A DNA stretch of 64,000 nt, from positions 558,001 to 622,000 of the forward strand of contig CAWJLO010000010.1 in assembly GCA_963843685.1 (NCBI GenBank), written 5' to 3'. The stretch comes from DASQHL01 sp963843685 (GTDB lineage: Bacteria; Chloroflexota; Dehalococcoidia; DSTF01; JACRBR01). Shown piece by piece: positions 9,383-17,812 of this stretch. Each line of letters starts with the position of its first letter. Position 1 is the stretch's first letter. A program made the translations under genes and the position numbers. The notes under the pieces are model-generated. The model ran no database searches. It worked only from the letters and a program-made list of their open reading frames with translations, and was not told where the DNA came from.

Positions 9383-10016
9383 ATGTCGCGACCAGTCCGA
9401 CCCGTCGGTCAATGGGTTTGCTCGCCTGGTGGAAGACGTCCGCGCGTGCACCGCGTGCTCGGGCGTCGCTCACAGCCACGTGCTCGGCGCCGGCAACGGA
9501 CCGCTCAACGCGCGCGTCGCGTTCGTCGCCGAGGCGGTAGGACGCAGGGGCGGCGCGATCACCGGCGTCCCGCTCACCCGCGACGAGTCCGGAAAGCGGT
9601 TCGCCGCCTTCCTCTCGCTCGCCGGCCTCACGCGCGAGGACGTCTTCGTCACCAACGCCGTGCTGTGCAATCCACTTGACGCCCTCGGCAGGAACCGCCC
9701 GCCCACAACCGCCGAGGTCGCACGCTGTCGTCCCTTCCTCGCGCGCACGCTGGCGAACCTCGATGCCCCGGTCGTCGTCGCCCTCGGCCGCGTCGCACTG
9801 GAGTCGCTCCGCACCATCGCGCCGCACGCGCTCGACCTCCGCCGCGACGTCGCGACACCCGCCGCGTGGCACGGCCGCACGCTCGTCCCCATGTACCACC
9901 CGAGCCGCCAGTCGACGCTCCACCGCCCGCAGCGCCTGCAGGAGGACGACTGGCGCCGGCTCGGCCACGTCATGCGTGGCGTGCGCGCCACTGAGCCTGT
10001 GACGTCGATCGCGTAG
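9383..10016 (+). CDS. Family 4-type uracil-DNA glycosylase (likely frameshift near the start)
   Basis: This is a base-excision repair enzyme of the Fe-S UDG group. It carries the cysteine pattern CTAC near the N terminus plus single Cys in NAVLCNP and ARCRPF, which would bind a 4Fe-4S cluster, and the MYHPSRQ motif that contacts the DNA. The uninterrupted frame can only start at GTG 9429, which has no ribosome site. If one base near 9401-9412 is dropped, the ATG at 9383 reads through in frame, giving 210 residues, a normal N terminus, and a start 7 nt after TACAAT. I therefore prefer 9383. Motif A is E-A-V-G rather than the usual E-A-P-G, which may change activity. Confidence 0.82.
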
Positions 10017-10034
10017 CCGGTAGGCTGTGCGCGC

Positions 10035-10886
10035 ATGAACCTCGACGCCCTCCCCTACACCTCGTTCATCGTCCTGGTCGAGTTCTCCGTCGGCAGCCTG
10101 CTCGTCTGCCTCCTCGCCCAGGTGCGGGGTCAGGTCGCCGACAGCTTCCTCAAGTTCTGCGCCGGCATGATCACCGCCGGGGCGATCGTCACGCTGCTCA
10201 ACGTCCTCGTGCTCGATCCAGGCTCCGTGATCGGCGGCTACCACCTCGACCAGCACCTGTTCGACTGGGTGAAAGGCGGCTCGATCGTCTTCCTGATCAC
10301 GACGCTGCCCTACAACTGGTTCCTGGCGCGCGGCGACAAGGAGATGTCGCTCGTCAGCGGCGCCTTCGCCGCGGCCGTCGGCGTCGCCTACGTCGCCATC
10401 GTCGCCTACTACGTCAGCCTCCCGACCTGGGGCTACGCGGGCGCGCTGCTCAGCCTCGCCGCCGGCACCATCGCCGTCGGCGCGGTCGTGGAGGCGATGA
10501 CGCTCGGCCACTGGTACCTGATGACGCCACGCCTGCCCCGCGAGCCGCTGTCCGAGCTGACCCTCCTCCTCGTCGCGGCGATCGCCGTGCAGACCCTCCT
10601 CCTCATCGTCAACGTCATCGTCCCCGCGCGCGAAGTGCCCGCCGCCACGGCCTTCCTCGGATCGACGTCGCTCAGCGCCAACCCCGCCTTCTGGCTGCGC
10701 ATCGCCCTCGGTCTCGCCTTTCCCGCCGCGCTCGCCTACATGTCGTTTGTCTCCAGCCGCGGCTATCCGGCGAACGAGAACGCGATGATGTCGGCGACGG
10801 GGCTGCTCTACATCGCCGTCTGCGCCGTCGTTGTCGGCGAGGTGCTGGCCCGCGGCCTCATGTTCCTGACGGGCGTACCGGTCTGA
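10035..10886 (+). CDS. Multi-pass membrane protein of unknown function
   Basis: The 283-residue protein has about seven or eight hydrophobic segments spread along its length, and short charged loops. A GHWYLMTPRLP stretch sits mid-protein, a layout reminiscent of quinone-reactive membrane anchor subunits, but I see no diagnostic haem or cofactor motif. The start ATG follows TAGGCT (10021-10026) by 8 nt with no clear ribosome site. The phosphatase gene begins 2 nt after its stop, so the two are co-transcribed. I do not recognise the family. Confidence 0.75.
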   Translation: MNLDALPYTSFIVLVEFSVGSLLVCLLAQVRGQVADSFLKFCAGMITAGAIVTLLNVLVLDPGSVIGGYHLDQHLFDWVKGGSIVFLITTLPYNWFLARGDKEMSLVSGAFAAAVGVAYVAIVAYYVSLPTWGYAGALLSLAAGTIAVGAVVEAMTLGHWYLMTPRLPREPLSELTLLLVAAIAVQTLLLIVNVIVPAREVPAATAFLGSTSLSANPAFWLRIALGLAFPAALAYMSFVSSRGYPANENAMMSATGLLYIAVCAVVVGEVLARGLMFLTGVPV

Positions 10887-10888
10887 CG

Positions 10889-11464
10889 ATGCGCCTCCTC
10901 TACCTCGTCCGCCACGCCTCTCCCGCCATCCAGCCGGCCGTCCCGCCCGAGGAGTGGGTGCTCTCGCCGCGCGGCGTCGAGCAGGCGCGCGCACTCGCCC
11001 GCATCGCCGCCGGCTGGAGCCTGGAGGCGATCTACAGCAGCCGCGAGCCCAAGGCCATGAGCACCGGCCTCCTCCTCGCCGAAGGCACGGGCCTGCAGGT
11101 CCACACCGTCGATGGCCTCCACGAGACGCGGCTCGCCGGCGGCTTCGCGTCGAACGCCGACGAGTTCTCCGAAACGGTGCGCGCGGTGCTTGAAGATCCG
11201 GCCACCAGTGTGCGCGGTTCGGAGACGGCCGCCGCAGCGGCGGCCCGCTTCGCCGGCGCCATCGCCATCATCGAAACGGGCCCCTTCCCGGCGGCCGTCG
11301 TCACCCACGGCCGCGTGCTCACCTCGTGGCTCACCGTCGAGCGCCGTTTCGGCGACCCGTTCGCCCTCTGGCGATCGATCCCGACACCCGGCTGGGCCTG
11401 CCTCGACCTCGACGCCATGAAGGCGACGCTCGTGAGCGGCTTCGACGGCCTCCCCGATTCGTGA
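10889..11464 (+). CDS. Histidine phosphatase family protein
   Basis: The 191-residue protein belongs to the phosphoglycerate-mutase-like superfamily. The N-terminal YLVRHAS carries the phospho-accepting His (RHA in place of the usual RHG), AIYSSREPKAMSTG gives the second Arg region, and VVTHGRVL near 150 holds the second catalytic His. It lies 2 nt after the membrane protein gene. The substrate is not predictable. Confidence 0.85.
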   Translation: MRLLYLVRHASPAIQPAVPPEEWVLSPRGVEQARALARIAAGWSLEAIYSSREPKAMSTGLLLAEGTGLQVHTVDGLHETRLAGGFASNADEFSETVRAVLEDPATSVRGSETAAAAAARFAGAIAIIETGPFPAAVVTHGRVLTSWLTVERRFGDPFALWRSIPTPGWACLDLDAMKATLVSGFDGLPDS

Positions 11465-11505
11465 TCCTTGCGACCGTCCGGCCCCTCGGATACGATTCGT
11501 GGGCC

Positions 11506-11850
11506 ATGGACGTAAGCAACCTGATCGAACTCAAAGAGAACCCCGCGATCGAGCCCTTCCAGGCCGGCGACACCGTCAAGGTGAGCGCCAAGGTCGTCGA
11601 GGGCGAGCGCGAGCGCACGCAGGTGTTCGAGGGCGTCGTCATCCGCCGTAACAGCGGCGGCGCCGGCGCCAACTTCACCGTACGCCGCATCGCCCACGGC
11701 GTCGGCGTCGAGCGCTCCTTCAACATCAACTCCCCCCGGCTGGAGAAGGTGCAGGTCGTGCGCCAGGGCCGCGTGCGGCGCGCCCGCCTCTACTACCTGC
11801 GCGGCCTCACCGGCAAGGCCGCCCGCATCAAGGAGAAGCCGCGGGCGTAG
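11506..11850 (+). CDS. rplS: 50S ribosomal protein L19
   Basis: The 114-residue L19 lies at the 30S-50S interface. It shows the family blocks F-Q-A-G-D-T-V-K-V, QVFEGVVIRR, RRIAHGVGVERSF and RRARLYYLRGLTGKAARIKEK. The ATG at 11506 follows TACGAT (11491-11496) by 9 nt. It is monocistronic here, away from the usual rpsP-rimM-trmD partners, and is closed by a strong terminator. Confidence 0.95.
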   Translation: MDVSNLIELKENPAIEPFQAGDTVKVSAKVVEGERERTQVFEGVVIRRNSGGAGANFTVRRIAHGVGVERSFNINSPRLEKVQVVRQGRVRRARLYYLRGLTGKAARIKEKPRA

Positions 11851-11888
11851 CGGCAGCCGTAAGCTTTCGCACGAAACGCGTGTACGAT

Positions 11889-11916
11889 GAGGAAGGCAGG
11901 ACGGCCTTCCTCTTTT
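11889..11916 (+). terminator. Rho-independent terminator of rplS
   Basis: A 9-bp perfect stem, GAGGAAGGC/GCCTTCCTC with a 6-nt loop, is followed by TTTT. A TACGAT hexamer (11883-11888) abuts it, so a promoter for priA could initiate inside the hairpin. Confidence 0.85.
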
Positions 11917-11941
11917 GTTGCCCGAAGGACGGAGCCGCCAC

Positions 11942-14659
11942 GTGACCGCCAGCCGCCAGCTCCAGCGTCCTGCTGTCGATGCGCCGCCGCTCTTCGCGGA
12001 AGTCGCCGTCAACTCCACCTTCCCGCATCGCCAGACCTTCAGCTACGGCGTCCCGCCCGGCCTCGACGTCCGTCCCGGCCACGCCGTATACGTCCCCTTC
12101 GGCCGCCAGACCCTGCAGGGCATCGTGCTCGACGTCCACGACACGCCCGCCTTCTCCGAGCCCGAGAAGATTCGCCCGGTCCGTTCCATCATCGGCGACG
12201 CCCCGCTGCTCGACGGCGACCGTCTCGCGGTCGCAAAGTGGCTGGCTGGCTACTACGTCGCCCCGATTTTCGACTGCGTCGCGCTCTTCCTCCCGCCCGG
12301 CTTCGAGCGCAAGCCGCTCACGCTCGTCCAGCCGCTCGTCGACCGCGAAGAGATCGCCGGCATCGACGACCTCTCGCAACGCCAGCGCGACCTGCTGACG
12401 TCGCTCTTCGCTGACGGCGCGCGCGATCTCGACGCCCTCCGCTCGCGGCTGAGCTTCGGCAACGTCGACACGGTGCTCGCGCAGCTCGAGAAGCGCGGCC
12501 TCGCCCAGCGCGAATTCTCGCTCGCCCGCCCGCGCGTCGGCCCGAAGACCGTACGCGTCGCCCGGCTGGCTGTACCGGCAGACGAGGCGCTGCGGCTCGC
12601 CGAGGCAGCCGCGCCGCCGAAGCACTCGCGCCGCGGCGCCGTCCTGCAGCGCCTCCTCCAGAAGCGCACCATCTCTGCTGAGGAGGCGCAGCGCCTCGCC
12701 GGAAGCCGCGCCAACCTCGACCGCCTCTTCCGCGCCGGCGCCATCCGCTACGACCGCGAGGGCCACAACGTCACGCTGGGCATCTCGCCGGCGGAAGCGT
12801 CCGAGGAGATCCGCCGCATGACGCAGACGAAACGCGCGGCGCAGGCGGAGCTCGCCCTCCGCGAGCTCTCCGCACACGAGGAGCGCACCCTGCCCGAGCT
12901 GCGCGCCGCCGGCGTCGAGACCGCGACCGCCGACTGGCTCGCCGGCATCGGCGCCATCACGCTCCACGAGCGCGCAATCGAGCGCGATCCCCTCTCGCAC
13001 TTCGTCGTCGTGCCCCGCCCACCCGCGCAGCTCCTCCCCGCGCAGTCAGCCGCGGCCGACGCGATCTGCTCCGCCATCGACCAGCGCCAACCGCGCACCT
13101 TCCTCCTCCACGGCGTCACCGGCAGCGGCAAGACGGAGGTCTACCTCCACGCGCTCGACCACTGCGTTGCGCTCGGCCGCCGCGCGGTCGTCATGGTGCC
13201 GGAGATCGCGCTGACGCCGCAGACCGTGCGCCGCTTCCGCGAGCGCTTCGAGCGCGTCGCCGTCCTCCACAGCGGCCTCACCGACGGCGAGCTGTTCGAC
13301 CAGTGGCACGGCATCACACAGGGCCGCTACGACGTCGTCATCGGCTCGCGCTCCAGCATCTTCGCCCCTCAGCCCGATCTCGGGCTCGTCGTCATCGACG
13401 AAGAGCACGAGTGGACGTACAAGCAGCACGACGCCCAGCCCCGCTACCACGCCCGCGACGTGGCGATCGAGCTCGCCCGACGAAAAGGCGCCGCGCTCGT
13501 CCTTGGCAGCGCCACGCCGGACGTCGCCTCCTACGAGCTTGCCCGCGAGGGCGCCTACACGCTGCTCTCCCTGCCGGAGCGCATCCGCCCCGTCGCCGGC
13601 GCCGACGGTGCGACCACACCACAAGCCACGCCCGCCATGCCGCAGATCACCGTCGTCGACCTGCGCGACGAGCTGCAATCAGGCAACCGCTCGATGTTCA
13701 GCCGCGAGCTGCAGGCTGCCGTGTCGCGCGCGCTCGCCGCGGACGAGCAGGTGATCCTCTTCCTCAACCGTCGCGGCCTCGCCGGCCACGTCCAGTGCCG
13801 CGACTGCGGCTACGTGCCGGAGTGCAGCTCCTGCGCCGTCGCGCTCACCTTCCACAAGCAGTACGACCGCCTCGTCTGCCACCAGTGCAACCGCCACTGG
13901 CGGCTCCCGGCCACCTGCAAGCAGTGCGGCAGCCCCCGCATCCGCCTGCTCGGCATCGGCATCGAGAAAGTGGAGGCCGAGGCCGCGCGCGCCTTCCCGC
14001 ACGCCCGCCTCCTGCGCTGGGACCGCGACGTCACTCGCGGCCGCCACGCGCACGAGCAGATCCTCGCGAAATTCCTGGCGCACGACGCCGACGTCCTCAT
14101 CGGCACGCAGATGCTCGCCAAGGGCCTCGACATGCCTGCCGTCACGCTGGTCGGCGTCGTCAACGCCGACGTCGCGCTGCACCTGCCCGACTTCCGCACG
14201 GGGGAGCGCACGTTCCAGATCCTGACGCAGGTCGCGGGCCGCGCCGGCCGCGGCGAGCGCCCCGGCCGCGTCATCATCCAGACCTACACGCCCGACCACT
14301 ACGCCATCGAAGCCGCGGCGCGTCACGACTACGAGGGCTTCGCCGCCGCCGAACTGGAGTCACGCAGGCAAGCGGGCTACCCGCCGTTCGGTCGCCTCGT
14401 GCGCCTCACGCTCTCGCACCCGAACCCCCGCGCCGCCCGCGAAGAGGCGCTCCGCCTTCACCGCGCGCTCTCCCACCGCCGCGCCGAACTCGGCAACGAC
14501 GCCGACGTGCTCGGCCCGGCGCCCGCGTACGTGCCCCGCGTGCGCGGCCGCTGGCGCTGGCAGCTCCTCCTCCGCGGCCGCGACCCCGCCGCCCTCGTCC
14601 GCGACTTCGTCCTCCCCCCGAACTGGTCCGTCGACGTCGACCCCGTGAGCCTCATGTAG
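11942..14659 (+). CDS. priA: Primosomal protein N' (replication restart helicase PriA)
   Basis: PriA reloads the replisome at collapsed forks. The product is 905 residues from the GTG at 11942, which has a GGACGGAG site 5 nt upstream; an upstream TTG at 11915 lies in the rplS terminator and is unlikely. The N-terminal 3'-DNA-binding domain is followed by Walker A HGVTGSGKTEVY (about 390), VVIDEEH (Walker B, DEEH), and a zinc-binding insertion with paired CxxC knuckles (CRDCGYVPECSSC and CHQC/CKQC). Helicase motif V, IGTQMLAKGLD, and motif VI, QVAGRAGRGERPG, follow. It is longer than the E. coli protein (732), mainly from extra sequence before the helicase core. Confidence 0.95.
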   Translation: MTASRQLQRPAVDAPPLFAEVAVNSTFPHRQTFSYGVPPGLDVRPGHAVYVPFGRQTLQGIVLDVHDTPAFSEPEKIRPVRSIIGDAPLLDGDRLAVAKWLAGYYVAPIFDCVALFLPPGFERKPLTLVQPLVDREEIAGIDDLSQRQRDLLTSLFADGARDLDALRSRLSFGNVDTVLAQLEKRGLAQREFSLARPRVGPKTVRVARLAVPADEALRLAEAAAPPKHSRRGAVLQRLLQKRTISAEEAQRLAGSRANLDRLFRAGAIRYDREGHNVTLGISPAEASEEIRRMTQTKRAAQAELALRELSAHEERTLPELRAAGVETATADWLAGIGAITLHERAIERDPLSHFVVVPRPPAQLLPAQSAAADAICSAIDQRQPRTFLLHGVTGSGKTEVYLHALDHCVALGRRAVVMVPEIALTPQTVRRFRERFERVAVLHSGLTDGELFDQWHGITQGRYDVVIGSRSSIFAPQPDLGLVVIDEEHEWTYKQHDAQPRYHARDVAIELARRKGAALVLGSATPDVASYELAREGAYTLLSLPERIRPVAGADGATTPQATPAMPQITVVDLRDELQSGNRSMFSRELQAAVSRALAADEQVILFLNRRGLAGHVQCRDCGYVPECSSCAVALTFHKQYDRLVCHQCNRHWRLPATCKQCGSPRIRLLGIGIEKVEAEAARAFPHARLLRWDRDVTRGRHAHEQILAKFLAHDADVLIGTQMLAKGLDMPAVTLVGVVNADVALHLPDFRTGERTFQILTQVAGRAGRGERPGRVIIQTYTPDHYAIEAAARHDYEGFAAAELESRRQAGYPPFGRLVRLTLSHPNPRAAREEALRLHRALSHRRAELGNDADVLGPAPAYVPRVRGRWRWQLLLRGRDPAALVRDFVLPPNWSVDVDPVSLM

Positions 14660-14702
14660 CGGGCGTTGATCGCTCCCGCCCGGTGACGCGTAGGAGTAGG
14701 CG

Positions 14703-15469
14703 ATGGCAATCCGCTCCTTGCGCATTCCGTACGTCGTCGCCGCCCTCGCGGTCCCGGCGGCGCTGGTGGCACTCGCACCGGTTTACCTCGCGACGATGGA
14801 TGGCGCCGCGGGGCGCAGTATCGATCTCGTCCATCCCACGGTCGTGGCCTCGACGAATCTTTGCGCTCTACGCCGCCGGTGTTGGCGTGTGGTTCGTCCT
14901 GCGCCTGCGACTCTCGCGCGACGTCGCGCTGGCCGTCGGCGCCGCCGCGTTCCTCGTCGGCACGATGGTTACGCTCTACGCGTTCGGGCATCGCCAGAGC
15001 GGGAGAGATCCTCCTGGTCGTGAGCGTCGGCGGCCTCGCCGTAAGCCTTCCGCGCGACGTACGCGCCTCTCACGTCCTCCTTCGGCGTCCCGGGCGCGGC
15101 GCCGCCCTCTACATCCTCGCCACCACCGAGCTGCCGGCTCTCGCCGCGCTCGCGATCGCCACGCGGAGCTACCTCCAAGGAGCGGATTCAGCCGCGGCGA
15201 CCTACGGCACGACGTTCTTCCTGATCCTGACGTACCTGCTGGGCTACGGCATGTGGAGCTTCCTTCGCGCCTTCAGCTCCGTCTGGGCGTTGTTCAGCGC
15301 GTCGTTCGTCGCATTCTGGGGCATCTGCGCCGGCTTCTTCCTCGCAAGCCTCGGGCCGATCTCGCTCGTCGCACCCGTTGCCGGCCTCGGCGGCGTCGCT
15401 GCGTCTCTCCCTTACCTCTGGGATCGCTCCCAGGACGACGGCGCGTCCGTCCTCGACGCCTCCGGCTGA
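14703..15469 (+). CDS. Multi-pass membrane protein of unknown function (two frameshifts)
   Basis: Three reading frames in turn carry hydrophobic helices: residues from the ATG at 14703 (one helix after SLRIPYVVAAL), then from about 14855 a segment reading FALYAAGVGVWFVLRL with a further helix, and from about 14998 a segment EILLVVSVGGL onward with four more helices. Removing one base at each junction gives a 254-residue protein with about seven helices. No family is recognised. It lies 43 nt after priA on the same strand and its stop is 23 nt from the converging rluD-type gene. Confidence 0.6.
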
Positions 15470-15492
15470 CGGCAACCGCGAACGTCCGCGGG

Positions 15493-16413
15493 CTAACGTC
15501 CCGCTCGCAACCGCCGCAGCGCCTCCGCCAGGTCCACCGCCAGCGGCGCCTCCAGCTCCATCCGCTCGCCCGTGCGCGGATGCGTGAAGACGATGCTCCG
15601 CGCGTGCAAGAACTGCCGCCCGATCAGCGGCGACGCCTTCCCGTACACGCGGTCGCCCACGATCGGATGGCCGATCGCCGCGAGGTGCACGCGGATCTGG
15701 TGCGTCCTCCCCGTCTTCGGCCGCGCCTCGATCAACGATGTCCCCTTGAACCGCTCGATCACGCTGTACGCCGTGACGGACGCGCGCCCGCCCGCCACGA
15801 CGGCCATCCGCTGCCGCCGCTGCGGGTCGCGCGCGATCGGCGCGTCGATCACGCCCTCCGCGGGCTTCGGCGTGCCCTCGACGAGCGCCACGTACGTCTT
15901 TTCGACCGTGCGGTCCTTGAGCTGTTTCGCCAGCGCCTGGTGCGCCGCGTCGTTCTTCGCGACGAGGATCACGCCCGACGTGTCGCGGTCCAGCCGGTGC
16001 ACGATCCCCGGCCGCAGCACGCCGCCGATGCCCGAGAGGTCGCGGCAGTGCGCGAGGATCGCATTCACCAGCGTCGAGGTCGCGTGGCCCGGCGAAGGAT
16101 GGACCGTCATGCCCGCGGGCTTGTTCACGGCCAGCAGGTCCTCGTCCTCGAAGATCACGTCGAGCGGGATCGGTTCCGCCACGGCGTCCAGCTCGACGGC
16201 CGGCGGCACGTCGACGGAAACACGCTGCCCCGGCTCGAGCCGCAGCGACGCCCTTGCCCGCTGCCCCGCGACAGCCACGTGCCCATCGTCGATCAACCGC
16301 TGCACGCGCGATCGCGTCAACTCCGGCAGCAGCCGCGCGACGAACACGTCGAGCCGCTCGCCCGCGCGGTCGGCGGCCAGTTCAGTCTTCGTGGCTTGGC
16401 GTGGATCCCGCAT
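15493..16413 (-). CDS. RluD-type 23S rRNA pseudouridine synthase
   Basis: The 306-residue protein has an N-terminal S4 RNA-binding domain (ERLDVFVARLLPELTRSRVQ, about 18-37) and a RluA/RluD catalytic domain with HRLDRDTSG around residue 140, where the Asp after HRL is catalytic. GRTHQIRVHLAAIGHPIVGD is the conserved substrate-binding stretch. By family it isomerises uridines in the H69 loop of 23S rRNA or related sites; the exact target is not shown. It overlaps the end of lspA by 32 nt, a pairing common in bacteria. Confidence 0.9.
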   Translation of the reverse strand: MRDPRQATKTELAADRAGERLDVFVARLLPELTRSRVQRLIDDGHVAVAGQRARASLRLEPGQRVSVDVPPAVELDAVAEPIPLDVIFEDEDLLAVNKPAGMTVHPSPGHATSTLVNAILAHCRDLSGIGGVLRPGIVHRLDRDTSGVILVAKNDAAHQALAKQLKDRTVEKTYVALVEGTPKPAEGVIDAPIARDPQRRQRMAVVAGGRASVTAYSVIERFKGTSLIEARPKTGRTHQIRVHLAAIGHPIVGDRVYGKASPLIGRQFLHARSIVFTHPRTGERMELEAPLAVDLAEALRRLRAGR

Positions 16414-16945
16414 CGACCGGCGGTGAAGACGCCCTCTTCCGCCCCTCGTCCGCCTCCTGCAGCGCGAAGAAGATCAACACGGCGGCGATGCTGATGCTGA
16501 TGCTCGAATCCGCGACGTTGAACGTCGGAAAGCGCCCCACGTCGATGAAGTCGGTCACCTCACCCACGCGCACGCGGTCGATGAAATTGCCGATCGCCCC
16601 GCCGAGCTGCATCCCCAGCGCCACGCGGATCAGGCCGTGCTCCATCGGCGGGTAGACGTAGTAGAGGACGATCGCACCCAATCCCAGCAGGCTCGTGACG
16701 ATGAGGAACGGCGTCTGCCCCTGCAGGATGCCGAACGCCGCGCCGCTGTTGACGACGTGGATGATCCGCGCGCCGAGGATCGAGTGGTCGGGCCACTGTT
16801 CGTAGAGTGCGAGATGGTCCCGCACCCACCATTTCGTCAGCTGGTCCAGCCCGACGATGAACGCGGCGATGGAGAAGAACAGCAGATCCCTCCGCCAGCG
16901 TAGGGACGGCCGCCGGGCCGTGGGCGTCTCGGGGGCCGGGAGCAT
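16382..16945 (-). CDS. lspA: Lipoprotein signal peptidase
   Basis: This aspartic membrane protease cleaves lipoprotein signal peptides ahead of the lipidated Cys. Four hydrophobic helices are visible with DQLTKWWV, NSGAAFGIL, GNFIDRV (first catalytic Asp) and VTDFIDV (second catalytic Asp). I chose the ATG at 16945 (187 residues); an in-frame GTG at 17008 would add an unneeded N-terminal tail. It would process the several lipoproteins in this window. The C-terminal tail is charged and overlaps the pseudouridine synthase start. Confidence 0.92.
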   Translation of the reverse strand: MLPAPETPTARRPSLRWRRDLLFFSIAAFIVGLDQLTKWWVRDHLALYEQWPDHSILGARIIHVVNSGAAFGILQGQTPFLIVTSLLGLGAIVLYYVYPPMEHGLIRVALGMQLGGAIGNFIDRVRVGEVTDFIDVGRFPTFNVADSSISISIAAVLIFFALQEADEGRKRASSPPVDAGSTPSHED

Positions 16946-17070
16946 GGTGGCGGAATCATTCACTGCGGTGCAGAATAACACTTCGCCCGCTAGCGAAAGC
17001 GTAGTCACTAACGCGCAATCGGTGTTAAGCTGGAAGTCCCCGCGCGACGCTGAAGTGAAGGGAGCTCGTG

Positions 17071-17679
17071 ATGGTCCAGCAGAAGGAAAGCGTCGTAACG
17101 CCGGAGCGCTTCGCCGCTGGCATGACCTATCCCGAATACATCGCCAGCATCGAGCGCAACCAGAAGCGCTTCGAGGAGAACTACGACGAGATGACGGTCT
17201 CCCCCGAGCACGTCGCCGCGTTCAAGGCGCTCATGGCGAAGCCCGGCGGGCCCGCGAAGCTGCTCGTCATCGGCGAGGACTGGTGCCCCGACGTCTTCCG
17301 CGGCATGCCCGTCTTCGCCCGCCTCGCTGAGGCCACGGGGCTCGAGATCCGCATCTTCAAGCGCGACGAGAACAAGGACATCATCTCGGAATTCCTCAAG
17401 GATGGCGAGTTCGAGTCGATCCCCGTCGCCGTCTTTTACACGAAGGACATGCAAGAGATCACGCACTTCATCGAGCGCCCCGAGCTGGCGTACGAGGAGA
17501 TGCGCACGACCCTGCGCCCCATGTACGAGCGCTTCCGCAAGCCCGACATGACGGAAGAGGAGCGCGCCAAGGTCCGCGAGGATAACATCGCCTTCCAGCA
17601 CGGCCCTATCTGGTCGAACTGGCGGCAGGAGACCATCAGCCAGTGCCTCCGCCAGCTCGAGGCGAAGGTCGGCGCCTGA
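17071..17679 (+). CDS. Thioredoxin-fold family protein
   Basis: The 202-residue cytosolic protein has a thioredoxin-like core: KLLVIGEDWCPDVFRGMPVFARL places a single redox Cys where thioredoxins have WCxxC, followed by an IPVAVFYTKD strand with the cis-Pro. The second Cys of the usual pair is absent, which fits the Thioredoxin_9-type group. The ATG at 17071 is 6 nt after GGGAG; a GTG directly before it is an alternative. It may be a monothiol or structural member, with unknown partner. Confidence 0.8.
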   Translation: MVQQKESVVTPERFAAGMTYPEYIASIERNQKRFEENYDEMTVSPEHVAAFKALMAKPGGPAKLLVIGEDWCPDVFRGMPVFARLAEATGLEIRIFKRDENKDIISEFLKDGEFESIPVAVFYTKDMQEITHFIERPELAYEEMRTTLRPMYERFRKPDMTEEERAKVREDNIAFQHGPIWSNWRQETISQCLRQLEAKVGA

Positions 17680-17812
17680 CGCCCGCACCCTACGCCCGCC
17701 CTGATAGCCGCCCGGCCGCGCCTCGTTATGCCTTCGTCACGATCGGTCGTGCCGCCGTGCCGTATCATGATTATGTAGGCGGAATCCGGTATCCCTTCCG
17801 TCCCGAGGCGTA

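Noticed and set aside
13303..16494. Very long plus-strand ORF of over 1000 codons within priA and the following genes
   Set aside because: It is an Arg/Pro-rich shadow caused by high GC at third positions; the real priA frame has all helicase motifs.
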